Shown here one piece after another: positions 43,901-54,153 of a DNA stretch of 64,000 nt. The DNA is from Kitasatospora herbaricolor. GTDB taxonomy: Bacteria > Actinomycetota > Actinomycetes > Streptomycetales > Streptomycetaceae. The notes below the pieces were generated by a model. It made no database searches, had not been told where the DNA came from, and was given only the letters and a program-made list of their open reading frames with translations. A program made the position numbers and the translations under genes. The DNA lies in contig NZ_JAUSVA010000002.1 of assembly GCF_030813695.1 (NCBI RefSeq), positions 496,001 to 560,000 of the forward strand. Direction: 5' to 3'. Each line of letters starts with the position of its first letter. The first letter of the stretch is position 1.

Positions 43901-45190
43901 ATGACCGGGGAGGACGCCAGGCAGGGGAGTTCCGGCGTACCGGCACCGAGCGGTCCGCAGCGCGCGCTCATCATCGCGAGCTTCGTCAGCCGGGTGGGCA
44001 ACGGCCTGTTCAACACCGCCGCGGTGCTCTACTTCACGCTGGTCGTGCACCTGCCCGCCGCGCAGGTCGGAGCCGGCCTCACCGTCGCCGGGCTGACCGG
44101 GCTGCTGGCCGGCATCCCCGCCGGGAACCTGGCCGACCGGTACGGGCCGCGCAGGGTCTGGCTGACCTCCCTCGTGATGCAGGCCGCGACGATGGCGGCC
44201 TTCGTCCTCATCCAGAGCTGGGTCACGTTCACGCTGATCGCCACCCTGGACCGGCTGGCGGCGACGGCGAGCGGCGCCGCGGGCGGCGCGCTCGTCGCCC
44301 GGGCCGGCGGCGAACGCCCGGCCGCGTTCAGGGCGAGGCTGCGCACCTTCGTGAACCTCGGCGTGGTCCTGGGCACCCTCGGCGCGGCCTTCGCCGTCGC
44401 GGCCGGCACCCGCACGGCGTACACCGTGCTCATCCTGGCCAACGCCGCCAGCTTCGCCTGCGCCGGCCTGATCGCCCTGGCCGGCGTCCCCGACTACCGG
44501 CCCCTGCCGCGACCCGCGGAGCACCGGCGCGGGGCAGTCCTCGCCGACCGGCCGTTCATGTCCTTCGCCGCGCTCTACGGCGCCATGGGCCTGCAGTACC
44601 AGACCGTCTCGCTGCTGCTGCCGATCTGGCTCTCCGCCCGCACCGACGCGCCCCGCTGGACCGTGGCGGCGGTCTACGCGGTCAACAGCGGAGTGTGCGT
44701 GCTGCTGCAGAGCAGGATCGGCTCCCGGGTGGAGACGCCGCGCGAGGGCGGCCGGGCGTTCCGCATCGCCGGGCTGCTGTTCCTGGTGAGCTGCCCCCTG
44801 ATGGCCCTGACCGCGGACGTGCCGTCCTGGACGGCGCCGGCGCTCGCCGTCCTCGCGGTCTGCGTGCACAGCCTCGGCGAGGTGTGGGAGTCCTCGGCCG
44901 GGTTCGCGCTCGGCTTCGGGCTCGCTCCCGAGCACGCCCAAGGGCAGTACCAGGGCCTCTTCGGCGTCTGCTTCGACGCCGGGCAGGCGATGGCGCCGGT
45001 GATCCTCACGACCGCGGTCCTCGGACTCGGACACGCGGGCTGGCTGCTGCTTGGCGCCTTCTTCGCGGTGCTGGGGGCGGCGGGCCCGCCGGTGGCCGCA
45101 TGGGCCGAGCGCAGCCGCCCGACCGGCGGGGGCACCGCCGGCGCCGGGCATGAGCGACCCGCCGGGGCCCCCGTGCCCGACACCGCCTAG
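43901..45190 (+). CDS. MFS transporter
   Basis: 429 aa with about 12 membrane helices. The loop 2-3 motif reads GNLADRYGPRRVWL, the usual MFS signature. Similar in outline to drug/solute exporters of the 12-helix class. ATG at 43901. Divergent from ligA and followed at 78 bp by the cold-shock gene. Substrate unknown. Confidence 0.9.
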   Translation: MTGEDARQGSSGVPAPSGPQRALIIASFVSRVGNGLFNTAAVLYFTLVVHLPAAQVGAGLTVAGLTGLLAGIPAGNLADRYGPRRVWLTSLVMQAATMAAFVLIQSWVTFTLIATLDRLAATASGAAGGALVARAGGERPAAFRARLRTFVNLGVVLGTLGAAFAVAAGTRTAYTVLILANAASFACAGLIALAGVPDYRPLPRPAEHRRGAVLADRPFMSFAALYGAMGLQYQTVSLLLPIWLSARTDAPRWTVAAVYAVNSGVCVLLQSRIGSRVETPREGGRAFRIAGLLFLVSCPLMALTADVPSWTAPALAVLAVCVHSLGEVWESSAGFALGFGLAPEHAQGQYQGLFGVCFDAGQAMAPVILTTAVLGLGHAGWLLLGAFFAVLGAAGPPVAAWAERSRPTGGGTAGAGHERPAGAPVPDTA

Positions 45191-45268
45191 GTGCTGCCGC
45201 ACCGCGGACTCGACTACTCTTCGGCGGAGGTCCCGGGCACCGGGCCCGGGGTTTCGGTGGGGGTTCGT

Positions 45269-45721
<453 letters not shown>

Positions 45722-45869
45722 GGCGGGAGCCGAGGCGCTCGGCCCGGAACGGCGCGGTGGAGCGGGGACGAGCGGGGCGGGGCCGGGGCGACGGTTCGGG
45801 CCCGCCCGCCCGGTCCGGACCGGACTCGACGCGCGAACCGGCTCCCCCGGACCGACCCACGGGCCTACA

Positions 45870-46844
45870 GTGGCAGGCGTGAGCGTGTACTCCCCCGCGA
45901 TACCCGCCCTGGAGGCCGTCCGGCGACGGTTCGGGGCCGAGCTGTTCGCGCGGGTGGCCGGTCCGCAGGGGCCGGCCAACCGCAGCCGCATCCACGACAC
46001 CCCCGGCCCCCGGTGGTTCGGCCCGGAGCGGCCGGTCCGGGCCGTGCACGGTGACGCCTCCATGTTCATCGGCGGCCTGAGCGCCCTGCTGCTGCAGTCC
46101 CTGCACCCGGTCGCGATGGCCGCGGTGGCCGGCCACTCGGGCTTCCGGGGCGACCCCTGGGGCCGGCTCCAGCGCACCAGCACCTTCCTCGCCGTGACCA
46201 CCTTCGGTACCGCCGAGGACGCCCAGCACGCCGTCGACCGCGTACGGGCCGTCCACGAGCGCATCCGCGGAACGACGCCGGACGGGCAGCCGTACCGCGC
46301 GGCCGATCCGCACCTGCTCGGCTGGGTGCACGCCGCCGAGGTCGACAGCTTCCTCCGGGCCCACCGCCGCTACGGCGCCCGGCCCCTGGACGACGCCGGG
46401 TACGACGGGTACGTCGCGGACGCGGCCCGGGTCGCCGCCGCGCTCGGCGTCGTCGACCCGCCCCGCGACCAGCGCGGACTCGCCGCGCGGATCGACGCCT
46501 ACCGGCCCGAACTGCGGGCCACCGACGAGGCCTTCGACACCGCGCGGTACCTGCTGCTGCGCCCGCCCCTGCCGCTGGCGGCCCGCCCCGCCTACACCGC
46601 GCTCGCCGCCGGGGCCGTGGCCCTGCTCCCGGGCTGGGCCCGGGCGGAGCTGCGGCTGCCCCGGCTGCCGCTGATCGAGCGGACCGCGGTGCCGCTGCTG
46701 GGGCACGGGGTGACCAGGGCGATCCGCTGGGCGATGGCCGCCCCGGCGGCGCCCGGCAAGGCCGGCCCCGGCTCCGGTGGCGGGAGCCCCGCCGCACGCC
46801 CGGCCGCGCCGCCGAACGAGGCGGACGAACCGCCGGGGGGCTGA
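45870..46844 (+). CDS. MpaB/DUF2236-type oxygenase family protein
   Basis: 324 aa. GDASMFIGGLSALLLQSLHP, RTSTFLAVTTFGTAEDA and LGWVHAAEVDSFLRA match the oxygenase MpaB/latex-clearing (DUF2236) family, whose members bind heme b through His residues. Candidate ligands are the His of HPVAMAAVAGH and that of GWVHAAE. Helical, likely cytosolic. GTG at 45870 or 45879. Substrate unknown; the Pro/Ala-rich C-terminus is disordered. Confidence 0.87.
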   Translation: MAGVSVYSPAIPALEAVRRRFGAELFARVAGPQGPANRSRIHDTPGPRWFGPERPVRAVHGDASMFIGGLSALLLQSLHPVAMAAVAGHSGFRGDPWGRLQRTSTFLAVTTFGTAEDAQHAVDRVRAVHERIRGTTPDGQPYRAADPHLLGWVHAAEVDSFLRAHRRYGARPLDDAGYDGYVADAARVAAALGVVDPPRDQRGLAARIDAYRPELRATDEAFDTARYLLLRPPLPLAARPAYTALAAGAVALLPGWARAELRLPRLPLIERTAVPLLGHGVTRAIRWAMAAPAAPGKAGPGSGGGSPAARPAAPPNEADEPPGG

Positions 46845-47262
46845 ACGCGCTGCTCGGGGGACGGAGGGTGCCGGCCCCCGACCGGGTCGGCGTGGTGCGG
46901 CAGCGCCGAGGCCGGTGCGCGGGCGGGGCGTCGGGGCCGGCGAGGCGGGCGGGAAGGTCAGGGCCCGGACCGTCGGTCCTGGGCGGGCGGCGGGGCGTTT
47001 CCCACCGCCCGGGCGCCGGTCGGGAACCCACACCCCGGCGCGATGTGCGGCCACGCAACTCCGGCGGCTCGCCCGTCCGCCGCGGCCCCGTCAGGTACGG
47101 CGGTAGGCCCCGGCGGAGGTTGGCCGACGGCCTGTCAGCACCGCGGGCCCGGGCGCCACCGGGGTGACCGGAGGGCCGCGCGCCCACCGAGGACCCGTAG
47201 CAGGTGAGCCCCCGCAGGAGGTGTTACGTTGGCGAACTCACGTGCTATCGAGGGAGCGCACC
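46845..47262. other. non-coding stretch
   Basis: 418 bp upstream of the siderophore-interacting protein gene. No gene recognised, and no iron box of the DmdR/IdeR type seen. Confidence 0.5.
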
Positions 47263-48102
47263 ATGGCAGAGCAACCGCCCCGCAGGATCCGCAAGCCGCA
47301 CACGGCGGAGGTCGTACGCACCGAGCGGATCACGCCGCACATGCAGCGAGTCGTCCTCGGCGGCGACGGGCTCGCCGCGTTCAGCGCGGACACCTGCACC
47401 GACCACTACGTGAAGCTGTTGTTCCCGGCCGCGGGGGTCAGCTACCCCGAGCCGTTCGACCTGGAGCGGATCCGCGCCGAGTTCCCCCGTGAGCAGTGGC
47501 CGGTGACCCGGACGTACACCGTGCGTTCCTGGGACCGGGAGCTGCGGCAGCTCGCCATCGACTTCGTCGTCCACGGCGACGAGGGCCTGGCCGGCCCGTG
47601 GGCGGCCCGCGCGCAGCCCGGCGACGTGGTGCGGTTCAACGGCCCCGGGGGCGGCTACACGCCGGACCCGGCCGCCGACTGGCACCTGCTGGCCGGCGAC
47701 GAGAGCGCCCTGCCCGCGATCGCGGCCGCGCTGGAGGCCCTGCCGGCCGGCGCGGAGGTCCGCGCCTTCGTGGAGGTGGCGGGCCCCGAGGACGAGCAGA
47801 AGATCGCCACCGACGCCGAGGTGGTCTGGCTGCACCGCGGCGACCGGCCGTTCGGCGAGGCGCTGGTGGAGGCCGTCCGGGCGCTGGAGTTCCCGCCGGG
47901 CCGGGTGCACGCCTTCGTCCACGGTGAGGCGGGGTTCGTGAAGGAGCTGCGCCGGCAGCTGCGGGTCGAGCAGGGCATCCCGCGCGAGGACCTGTCGATC
48001 TCGGGCTACTGGCGGCTCGGCCACAACGAGGACGGCTGGCAGTCCTCCAAGCGCGATTGGAACGCCCAGGTCGAGGCCGAGCAGGAGACTCCCACCGCCT
48101 GA
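47263..48102 (+). CDS. siderophore-interacting protein (ferric-siderophore reductase)
   Basis: 279 aa. FAD-binding 9 domain (RITPHMQRVVLGGDGL; TRTYTVRSWDRELRQLAIDF with the RxYS-type flavin motif) followed by the SIP C-terminal domain (VHAFVHGEAGFVKELRRQLR, SGYWRLGHNEDGW). Reduces ferric siderophores in the cytosol to release iron with NAD(P)H. ATG at 47263 after AGGGAG. No siderophore transport gene adjoins. Confidence 0.92.
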   Translation: MAEQPPRRIRKPHTAEVVRTERITPHMQRVVLGGDGLAAFSADTCTDHYVKLLFPAAGVSYPEPFDLERIRAEFPREQWPVTRTYTVRSWDRELRQLAIDFVVHGDEGLAGPWAARAQPGDVVRFNGPGGGYTPDPAADWHLLAGDESALPAIAAALEALPAGAEVRAFVEVAGPEDEQKIATDAEVVWLHRGDRPFGEALVEAVRALEFPPGRVHAFVHGEAGFVKELRRQLRVEQGIPREDLSISGYWRLGHNEDGWQSSKRDWNAQVEAEQETPTA

Positions 48103-48472
48103 CCGGCGCCCCGCCGGCCCTGACTGCGGAGTTGCCGGACCGGACAGTCAACAGGCCCGCCGTCCCTGCCGGTCGGCGCCGCCCCGGCCCGATCTCCCGA
48201 GGGGCACGGGCCCCGGGCTCCCCGGCCGCCGGAGAGTGATGTCTCGGCGGCCGGGTCTGAGCCTCGGCAGTGGCCACCCGGATGCGGTTCCGCCATCCGG
48301 ACCGCGCCCCCTGCCTGTGCTCCGCCTGCCCCGCAACTTCCGTGGCAAACACCACCCTTGCTGTCCCGCGTCCGTACAGCGGGGCGACGCCCGGCAGTTG
48401 ACGGACCCCGACGCGGCGACCCCCGGTCACGACACCTTGACCGTGCGCAACGCCGTGGTCACCCTTGGTGGC
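48103..48472. other. non-coding stretch
   Basis: 370 bp between the siderophore-interacting gene and the next membrane protein. No gene or strong hairpin identified. Confidence 0.45.
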
Positions 48473-49126
48473 ATGATGGAGGACTTCGACATCCGGGGCG
48501 GCGGGGTGCCCGGCGCCGTGGTCCGCTTCGTGCTGGCCCTCGGCGTACAGGCAGGACTGGTACTGGGCGGGGCCTGGACGCTCGTGACGGTCGATCGGCT
48601 GAGCGACGGGAACCCGGTGGACCGGTTCGTGATCGCGGTGGCGTCCTGCGGCGCACTGATCTGGTCCGTCGCCTGGACCGCCCGCGATCTGGATCCGCCC
48701 ACCGTGGTGGTCGCCGTCCTGTACCTCTCCGCGGCCGCCGTGCTGCTCGGCGGCGCGACCTTCGGCCTGCTGACCTGGCTCTGGTCGGATCAACAGGTGC
48801 TCCACGACCGCGGGGTCACCGTCCCCGGAGTCGTGGGCCGGCACTGGCAGTCGGGGGACGGGGTCGGCCTCGATCCGGGGCCGCTCTTCCACTACGACGT
48901 GGTCGGGCCCGACGGCTCACGCTGGAGCTTCAGGACCGAGACCGCCGGGCAGCGGCCGGACGTCGGCGCACCCGTCACCCTCACCGTCGACCCCGAGGAC
49001 GAGGTCCGGCCGCGACGAGGGGCCCGGCCGGACGCACCGCCCTGGGGCGTCGCCACGGGTGCCCGGGACGCCGTGTTCGCCGGCGCCCTGGTGCTGGCGG
49101 TCGCCGCGGCCGCGCCCCGGCGCTGA
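48473..49126 (+). CDS. DUF3592-like membrane protein
   Basis: 217 aa. Three or four membrane helices (VVRFVLALGVQAGLVLGGAW; FVIAVASCGALIWSVAW; TVVVAVLYLSAAAVLLGGA) then an extracytoplasmic beta domain (GVTVPGVVGRHWQ, FHYDVVGPDGSRWSF, VDPEDEVRPR) like DUF3592, and a final helix. Function unknown. ATG at 48473 (48476 also possible) after GGTGG. Confidence 0.7.
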   Translation: MMEDFDIRGGGVPGAVVRFVLALGVQAGLVLGGAWTLVTVDRLSDGNPVDRFVIAVASCGALIWSVAWTARDLDPPTVVVAVLYLSAAAVLLGGATFGLLTWLWSDQQVLHDRGVTVPGVVGRHWQSGDGVGLDPGPLFHYDVVGPDGSRWSFRTETAGQRPDVGAPVTLTVDPEDEVRPRRGARPDAPPWGVATGARDAVFAGALVLAVAAAAPRR

Positions 49127-49535
49127 GACGAGACCCTCCCCAGGGACAACGGCGGCCCGTGGCAACGTGACTGACGGAGCGCCGGCTCCGCAGGGATGCG
49201 CCGGTCCCGGCACGGGCATCCTGCTCCCGGGGGGGGGGCGGCCGGCGGCCGCGCTCGCGGAAGCGGGCGACGACGGACGGGTGGCAGGCGTTCGGCGTAC
49301 TGGCGACACCGGTGGGAGAGCCGGTGAGGGAGCTGGTCCCCTGGGCGGACGGCGCCGTCGACGCCTACCGCACCCTGCCGGCCCGCCGGGCCGACCAGCT
49401 CTTCGTCCTGCGACGCGGCGTCGTCGACACGAGCGCCGGCAGGCCGAACTGCGTCAGGTCCAGGGCCTCAGGAGGCACTTCGCGGCCGCCTGCGGCACGC
49501 ACCGGCACGGGGGTCGGCCTGCCCCGCCGACTGCG
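49127..49535. other. degraded or non-coding stretch
   Basis: 409 bp that includes a run of ten G (49229-49238). Bases 49276-49500 look like gene debris, described separately. Confidence 0.4.
49276..49500 (+). pseudogene. possible frameshifted gene remnant
   Basis: One frame reads GWQAFGVLATPVGEPVRELV, then WADGAVDAYRTLPARRADQL with protein-like composition; after about 49430 another frame takes over (RQAELRQVQGLRRHFAAACG). No good start or ribosome site. Not recognised. Confidence 0.3.
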
Positions 49536-50411
49536 TCACACGGGTCGGACCACCGCGTCGGCGCCGGCCGGTCCGGCCGGCGGCTCGACCGGGAGGACGC
49601 GGTCGGGCCGGCCGGCGTCGAGGGCGGCCCGGTGCGGGTAGAGGCGCCAGGTGTCGCCGTCCCGCCGCACCACCGGATCGGTCCAGCTCTCGGTGAACCG
49701 GGGCACGAGGACCTGCGTGGCGGCCCGCTCGACATCGTGGACGACCACCGAGAGGATCACATGGCCGAGGTGGCCGAAGGTGAAGTCCTGCTCGGGGTGG
49801 TCCTCCGGGCCGGCGGCATCGACCACGTAGAGGCGCTCGTCCACCCAACGGCCCGACTCGTCCAGCCAGGCCCCCTCCGCCACCGGGACGCCGTCCACCC
49901 ACAGGCTCACCCGGTCACTGTCGGTCCGGTCGCGGAGGTGCACGGCCCGATGCCGGTCGTCGGCGGTGAAGCGCACGGTGAGCCCGAACTCCGTCCAGCA
50001 GTCGAGGAAGGCGTCGCAGGCGCCCGGCACCGGACCGCAGCGGCTCGGCCGGGGCCCGGCGTCGGGCCGGCGCTCGGGGTCGAGGGCGCAGGTCCAAGGC
50101 TCCCGGCAGGACCGGTCGATCCGCCGGGTGCAGCCGAGCCCCAGGGCGGCGCAGTCGCGCGGCGAGGCCCGGGACAGCAGCTCGGCGAGCCGCTCCCGGT
50201 ACCGGGCGTCCCCGACCAGGCTGCGGATGTCGCCGCCCGCGTCCGTCCACCAGACGAGCAGGTCGCCCCCGCCCGGCGAGCGCCGCAGCCACTCCTTCCA
50301 GTACTCGCCGCGCTCCCCCCAGCGATGGGGCGCGGCCGCCACCGGGGGGAGGGCCTCGGCCGGTTCCTGGGCGTGCTCGCGCGCGTCCTTCCCACTCCGT
50401 CGCCATCGCAT
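49536..50411 (-). CDS. hypothetical protein
   Basis: 291 aa, not recognised. Contains many Trp and several paired Cys (LGCTRRIDRSCREPWTCALD, SRCGPVPGACDAFLDC) in the first half and a beta-rich second half (GLTVRFTADDRHRAVHLRDR, VSLWVDGVPVAEGAWLDESG). No signal peptide or membrane helix. ATG at 50411; a longer upstream frame is possible but lacks coding features. Confidence 0.6.
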   Translation of the reverse strand: MRWRRSGKDAREHAQEPAEALPPVAAAPHRWGERGEYWKEWLRRSPGGGDLLVWWTDAGGDIRSLVGDARYRERLAELLSRASPRDCAALGLGCTRRIDRSCREPWTCALDPERRPDAGPRPSRCGPVPGACDAFLDCWTEFGLTVRFTADDRHRAVHLRDRTDSDRVSLWVDGVPVAEGAWLDESGRWVDERLYVVDAAGPEDHPEQDFTFGHLGHVILSVVVHDVERAATQVLVPRFTESWTDPVVRRDGDTWRLYPHRAALDAGRPDRVLPVEPPAGPAGADAVVRPV

Positions 50412-50565
50412 CGGCCGCCCCCGGCTCCCCCTCGACAACCGCCGCACCGGCGCTCGGCGGACGGACCGGACCGATCCTAGAACGGCCGCCCGACAGCGCC
50501 CGGGCAATTGCGCCCCGGCCGGCCCCGCCCGGTCGGCCGGGGCCGGCGATCACCCGGTCACCGGA

Positions 50566-51468
50566 TCACGGACCGTCAGCGACCGGCGCCCCCAGCAGCT
50601 CCACCTCCTGAGGGGTCAGCCGCAGGCCGGCCGCCGCGATGTTCTCGTCCAGGTGGGCCGGGTCGGTCGTGCCGGGGATGGCCAGCACGTGCGGCCCGCG
50701 GTGGAGGGTCCAGGCGAGCCGTACCTGCGCCGGCGTCGCGGCGTGGGCGCGGGCGACCGCCCGGACCCGGTCGTCCCGCTCCTGCCCGGCGGCCGCCTCG
50801 CGGCGCAGTCCGGCGACCGCGAAGAAGGGGACGAAGGCGATGCCGAGTTCACCGCAGAGGTCCACCAGGCCGCTTTCGTCGGCCCGGCGCCAGTCGAGTC
50901 CGTAGGAGTTCTGCACGCAGACCACCGGGGCGATCGCCCGGGCCTCGACGACGTGCTCGGGGCGGACGGCGGAGAGTCCCAGGTGCCGGATCAGACCGGC
51001 CTCGCGCAGCTCGGCGAGGGCGCCGAAGTGCTCCGCGACGGACGGCATGCCGGGACCGTTGCGGCGCAGGTTCACCACGTCGAGGTGGTCCCGCCCCAGC
51101 TGGCGGAGGTTCTCCTCCACCTGGCCGCGCAGTTGGTCGGGGCGGGCCATGGCGTGCCACTCGCCGGACGGATCGCGGCCCGGCCCGACCTTGGTGACGA
51201 CGACCACGTCGTCCTGCCCGGTCGACAGCGCGCGGTTGACGAGCTCGTTGGCCGATCGCAACGGGGAGAAGTAGAAGGCGGCCGTGTCGATGTGGTCGAC
51301 GCCCCGGTCGACCGCCCGGCGCAGCAGACGGACGGCGTGGTCGCGGTCGATCGGCGGGCCGTCCGAGTTCCCGGCCATGCCGTTGCCGGTCAGCCGCATC
51401 GCGCCGTAGCCGATCCGGTTGACCTCCTTGTCCCCGAGCTTCCAAGTCCCCGCAGCCGCCGCGCTCAC
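50566..51468 (-). CDS. aldo/keto reductase
   Basis: 300 aa TIM-barrel NADPH oxidoreductase. NRIGYGAMRLTG, VDHIDTAAFYFSPLRSANEL (catalytic Asp and Tyr), VVTKVGPG (Lys), and LAIPGTTDPAHLDENI at the cofactor end. GTG at 51468 by family alignment; the ribosome site is weak. Substrate unknown. Confidence 0.9.
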   Translation of the reverse strand: MSAAAAGTWKLGDKEVNRIGYGAMRLTGNGMAGNSDGPPIDRDHAVRLLRRAVDRGVDHIDTAAFYFSPLRSANELVNRALSTGQDDVVVVTKVGPGRDPSGEWHAMARPDQLRGQVEENLRQLGRDHLDVVNLRRNGPGMPSVAEHFGALAELREAGLIRHLGLSAVRPEHVVEARAIAPVVCVQNSYGLDWRRADESGLVDLCGELGIAFVPFFAVAGLRREAAAGQERDDRVRAVARAHAATPAQVRLAWTLHRGPHVLAIPGTTDPAHLDENIAAAGLRLTPQEVELLGAPVADGP

Positions 51469-51781
51469 TCTGCCGTGTTTCCCTTCGCCTTCGCGGACGG
51501 CAGTCCGCCGCCTCGCCGGAACCTGGAGTATGAGGTGCCGCAAGGCGTCCCGACAGGGCCGCGGGACGGGCGAATTGTCACACCCGGCTCGGGAACGATC
51601 AGTCGCGGCCCAGCCGTTGGACCTGCTGAGAGACGCTCGGGGAAGCAACGGAAGGCCGTGCCTGACCGGCCTGGTCGCCGTGACCGTCAGCGGGGTGCGA
51701 CCCTTGGGACATCCTGGTCGTTCGCTGCCGGACGATCACAGGCGCCCCGTCGGGATCCGCAACGACCGTGAGGGTGACCGG
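51469..51781. other. non-coding stretch
   Basis: 313 bp between divergent genes. No gene recognised. Confidence 0.4.
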
Positions 51782-52081
51782 ATGGACAGCAGCCCGCAGA
51801 CCCCGGCGGCGACCGGAGCCCGCGGCGACCGACAGGACAGCTGCGGCTGCTTCGACCAGGGCCGGGCGACCGACCGACGGCGGGTCGTCTGCGACGGACC
51901 GGTCACCCGGCCGCGCCGGGTGTGGATCTCCCTCCGGGTGGCCACGGACGTCCTGCCGCTGCTGGTCAACGCCTGCTCCGTCGCCTGCGTCGCCGCGCTG
52001 CCCGCCCCGCCGAAGGGCTATGTCCGCGGCCCGCACTCGGGCGGCCCGGCCGTCCGGCAGCCGACGGCCGACTACTGGTGA
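51782..52081 (+). CDS. hypothetical small protein
   Basis: 99 aa, not recognised. Polar N-terminus with SCGCFDQGRATDRRR, then one moderately hydrophobic helix (VATDVLPLLVNACSVACVAA) and a Pro/Gly tail. AGGGTG precedes the ATG. May be a real small protein or a chance frame. Confidence 0.4.
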   Translation: MDSSPQTPAATGARGDRQDSCGCFDQGRATDRRRVVCDGPVTRPRRVWISLRVATDVLPLLVNACSVACVAALPAPPKGYVRGPHSGGPAVRQPTADYW

Positions 52082-52162
52082 CCCGTCCGGCGGCGGCCGA
52101 CCGGTGGTCGTGGGGCGGCGTACGCCACGCGTCCGCCCGGCCACCGGGGCCCGAACACCCGG

Positions 52163-53755
52163 TCAGGAGGCCTCGGTCGGCCTGACCGCTTCGGCGGCCC
52201 CGGCCCGCTCGGCCCGCCCGGCCGGGCCGGTCCGCCAGATCAGCGGGAGGACGAGGGCCGCGACCACCGCGAGCAGGCCGGCCAGGCCCATGGCGCGGCC
52301 CGCGCCGATCGCCTCCACCTGCTGGAAGGCGGCGGTGATCGCGTCGCCGGTCGCCTGGTCGACGGAGGAGAGGATCTGATCGGCCAGCTTCGAGTCGGTC
52401 ACGGCGTTGCCCAGTTGCTGGGCGTCCGCGTCGGACAGGCCGGCGGCCTTGGCCCGGTCGATCGCCTGGTTGGTCTCGACGGCCTGCTCGACGGCGACCG
52501 TCACGGCGACCCCGAAGGCCCCGCCGAGCATGCTGGTCACCTTGAACATCCCGGAGGCGGTACCGGCCAGCTCCTCCGGCGGCCCCGCCACCGCGGTGTC
52601 GGACAGCGGGATCGACATCAGACCCAGGCCCGCGCCGAGCACCAGCAGGCCGGCGGCCAGGATCGCGTAGTTGTAGTGCCGGCCGATGATCGCGGCCACC
52701 AGCGTGCCGACGCCCAGCAGCAGCACGCCGATCACCACGGGCAGCCGGGCTCCGCGCCGGGCGGAGACCCGGCCGCCGAACGGGTTGAACAGCAGGATGG
52801 TGACGGTCGAGGGCAGCAGCAGGAGCCCGGCCGCGACCGGTCCGTAGCCGCGGACCTCCTGCAGGTACAGGGTGAGCAGGAAGCTCACCCCGGCGAAGAC
52901 GATGTTCATGACGGAGTTCGCCACCAGCGCGCCGCAGAACGGCCGGGACGAGAACAGCCGAAGGTCGATCAGCGGGTCCGGCAGGCGCTTCTGCAGGTAG
53001 ACGAACAGGCCCGCCAGCACCACCGAGCCGATCAGCAGGCCGATGATCAGCGGGTCGGTGAAACCCTCCTCCTGCCCGGCCGTGCACCCGTAGAGCAGGC
53101 AGAACGCGGCCAGCGCGCTGGTCAGCAGGCCGGGGACGTCGATGTGCCGGGAGGCGTTCGGGTCGGTGGACTCCACCGCGGCCCGGCGCACCAGCCAAAG
53201 GCCGACCAGCGCCAGCGGGGCGTTGATCCAGAAGGTGGAGCGCCAGCCGAGCAGGCCGGTGAGGACGCCGCCGACGGCGGGGCCGGCCGCCTGGCCGACC
53301 CAGGCGACGGCCATCCAGGCCCCGAACGCCCGGGGCTGCTCCTCCGGCGGGAACATCGGCGGGATCAGCGCCAGCGTGGCGGGCAGGATCAGCGCGGCGC
53401 CGACACCCATCGCCCCGCGGCCGACGATCATGCCGGTGACGCCCGGCACGAAGGCCGTCGCCAGCGAGACGGCGCCCATCACCAGCAGGCCGATCTCCAG
53501 CATCCGCTTGCGCCCGTACACGTCGCCCAGGCGGCCGGCGGCGAGCACCAGCGCCCCGGTGGAAAGGCTGAAGGCGTTGTTGGCCCACTGCAGGTCGGGA
53601 AGCGAGACGGACAGTTCCTGGGAGATGGTCGGGACGGCCACCCCGAAGTCGGCGAACGACAGCCAGACCATGCCCGCCGCGACGCACATCCCGGCCAGCG
53701 CCTTCCAGCGGTGCTCCGAGTAGCCACGGTGCGACAAGGCTGTCGGACGGTCCAT
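52163..53755 (-). CDS. DHA2-type MFS drug exporter
   Basis: 530 aa with about 14 membrane helices. GRLGDVYGRKRML is the loop motif, WRSTFWINAPLALVGLW the DHA2 motif. A 50-residue insertion before the last helix (AIDRAKAAGLSDADAQQLGN) is typical of the class. Proton-driven efflux of hydrophobic cations or antibiotics is likely. ATG at 53755. No regulator adjacent. Confidence 0.92.
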   Translation of the reverse strand: MDRPTALSHRGYSEHRWKALAGMCVAAGMVWLSFADFGVAVPTISQELSVSLPDLQWANNAFSLSTGALVLAAGRLGDVYGRKRMLEIGLLVMGAVSLATAFVPGVTGMIVGRGAMGVGAALILPATLALIPPMFPPEEQPRAFGAWMAVAWVGQAAGPAVGGVLTGLLGWRSTFWINAPLALVGLWLVRRAAVESTDPNASRHIDVPGLLTSALAAFCLLYGCTAGQEEGFTDPLIIGLLIGSVVLAGLFVYLQKRLPDPLIDLRLFSSRPFCGALVANSVMNIVFAGVSFLLTLYLQEVRGYGPVAAGLLLLPSTVTILLFNPFGGRVSARRGARLPVVIGVLLLGVGTLVAAIIGRHYNYAILAAGLLVLGAGLGLMSIPLSDTAVAGPPEELAGTASGMFKVTSMLGGAFGVAVTVAVEQAVETNQAIDRAKAAGLSDADAQQLGNAVTDSKLADQILSSVDQATGDAITAAFQQVEAIGAGRAMGLAGLLAVVAALVLPLIWRTGPAGRAERAGAAEAVRPTEAS

Positions 53756-54153
53756 CAACCGGCTCCCCAGATCTCGCCGGCCTGTCGCCGGGGCGGACCT
53801 CCCCACTATCGGGGCGGGGCCGCCGCGTCACCGGTCGACACCCTGGGGAGCGCCCGCGACTCCACCGGACGGACCTGCCGCGGAGGCGGTTCCGGGGGCG
53901 GCCGCGTGCGCCGGCCGGTCCGCGACCGGCAGTTCCCGGGGCACGGGCGGCACCAGGGCGGTGGCCGGAGGGAACCGCGGCGGCTCCCCGTGGGGACGGG
54001 CGACCGGGAAGCCGTTCGCGCCGGAACGACGCAGGCCGGGCCGCCGCGGACGCTGTCGGTCCGCGATGGCCCGGCCGGTACGACCGTGGCGCGGCGGGGC
54101 CGCCCTGCCGGGCCGGCCCCGCATCCGCACCCCACTGCCGCGGGGGCGGGGAA
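53756..54153. other. non-coding stretch
   Basis: 398 bp upstream of the exporter and after the cyclophilin stop. No gene recognised. Confidence 0.45.

Noticed and set aside
46845-47262. Search for an iron-dependent repressor box before the siderophore-interacting protein
   Set aside because: No TTAGGTTAGGCTAACCTAA-like sequence seen.
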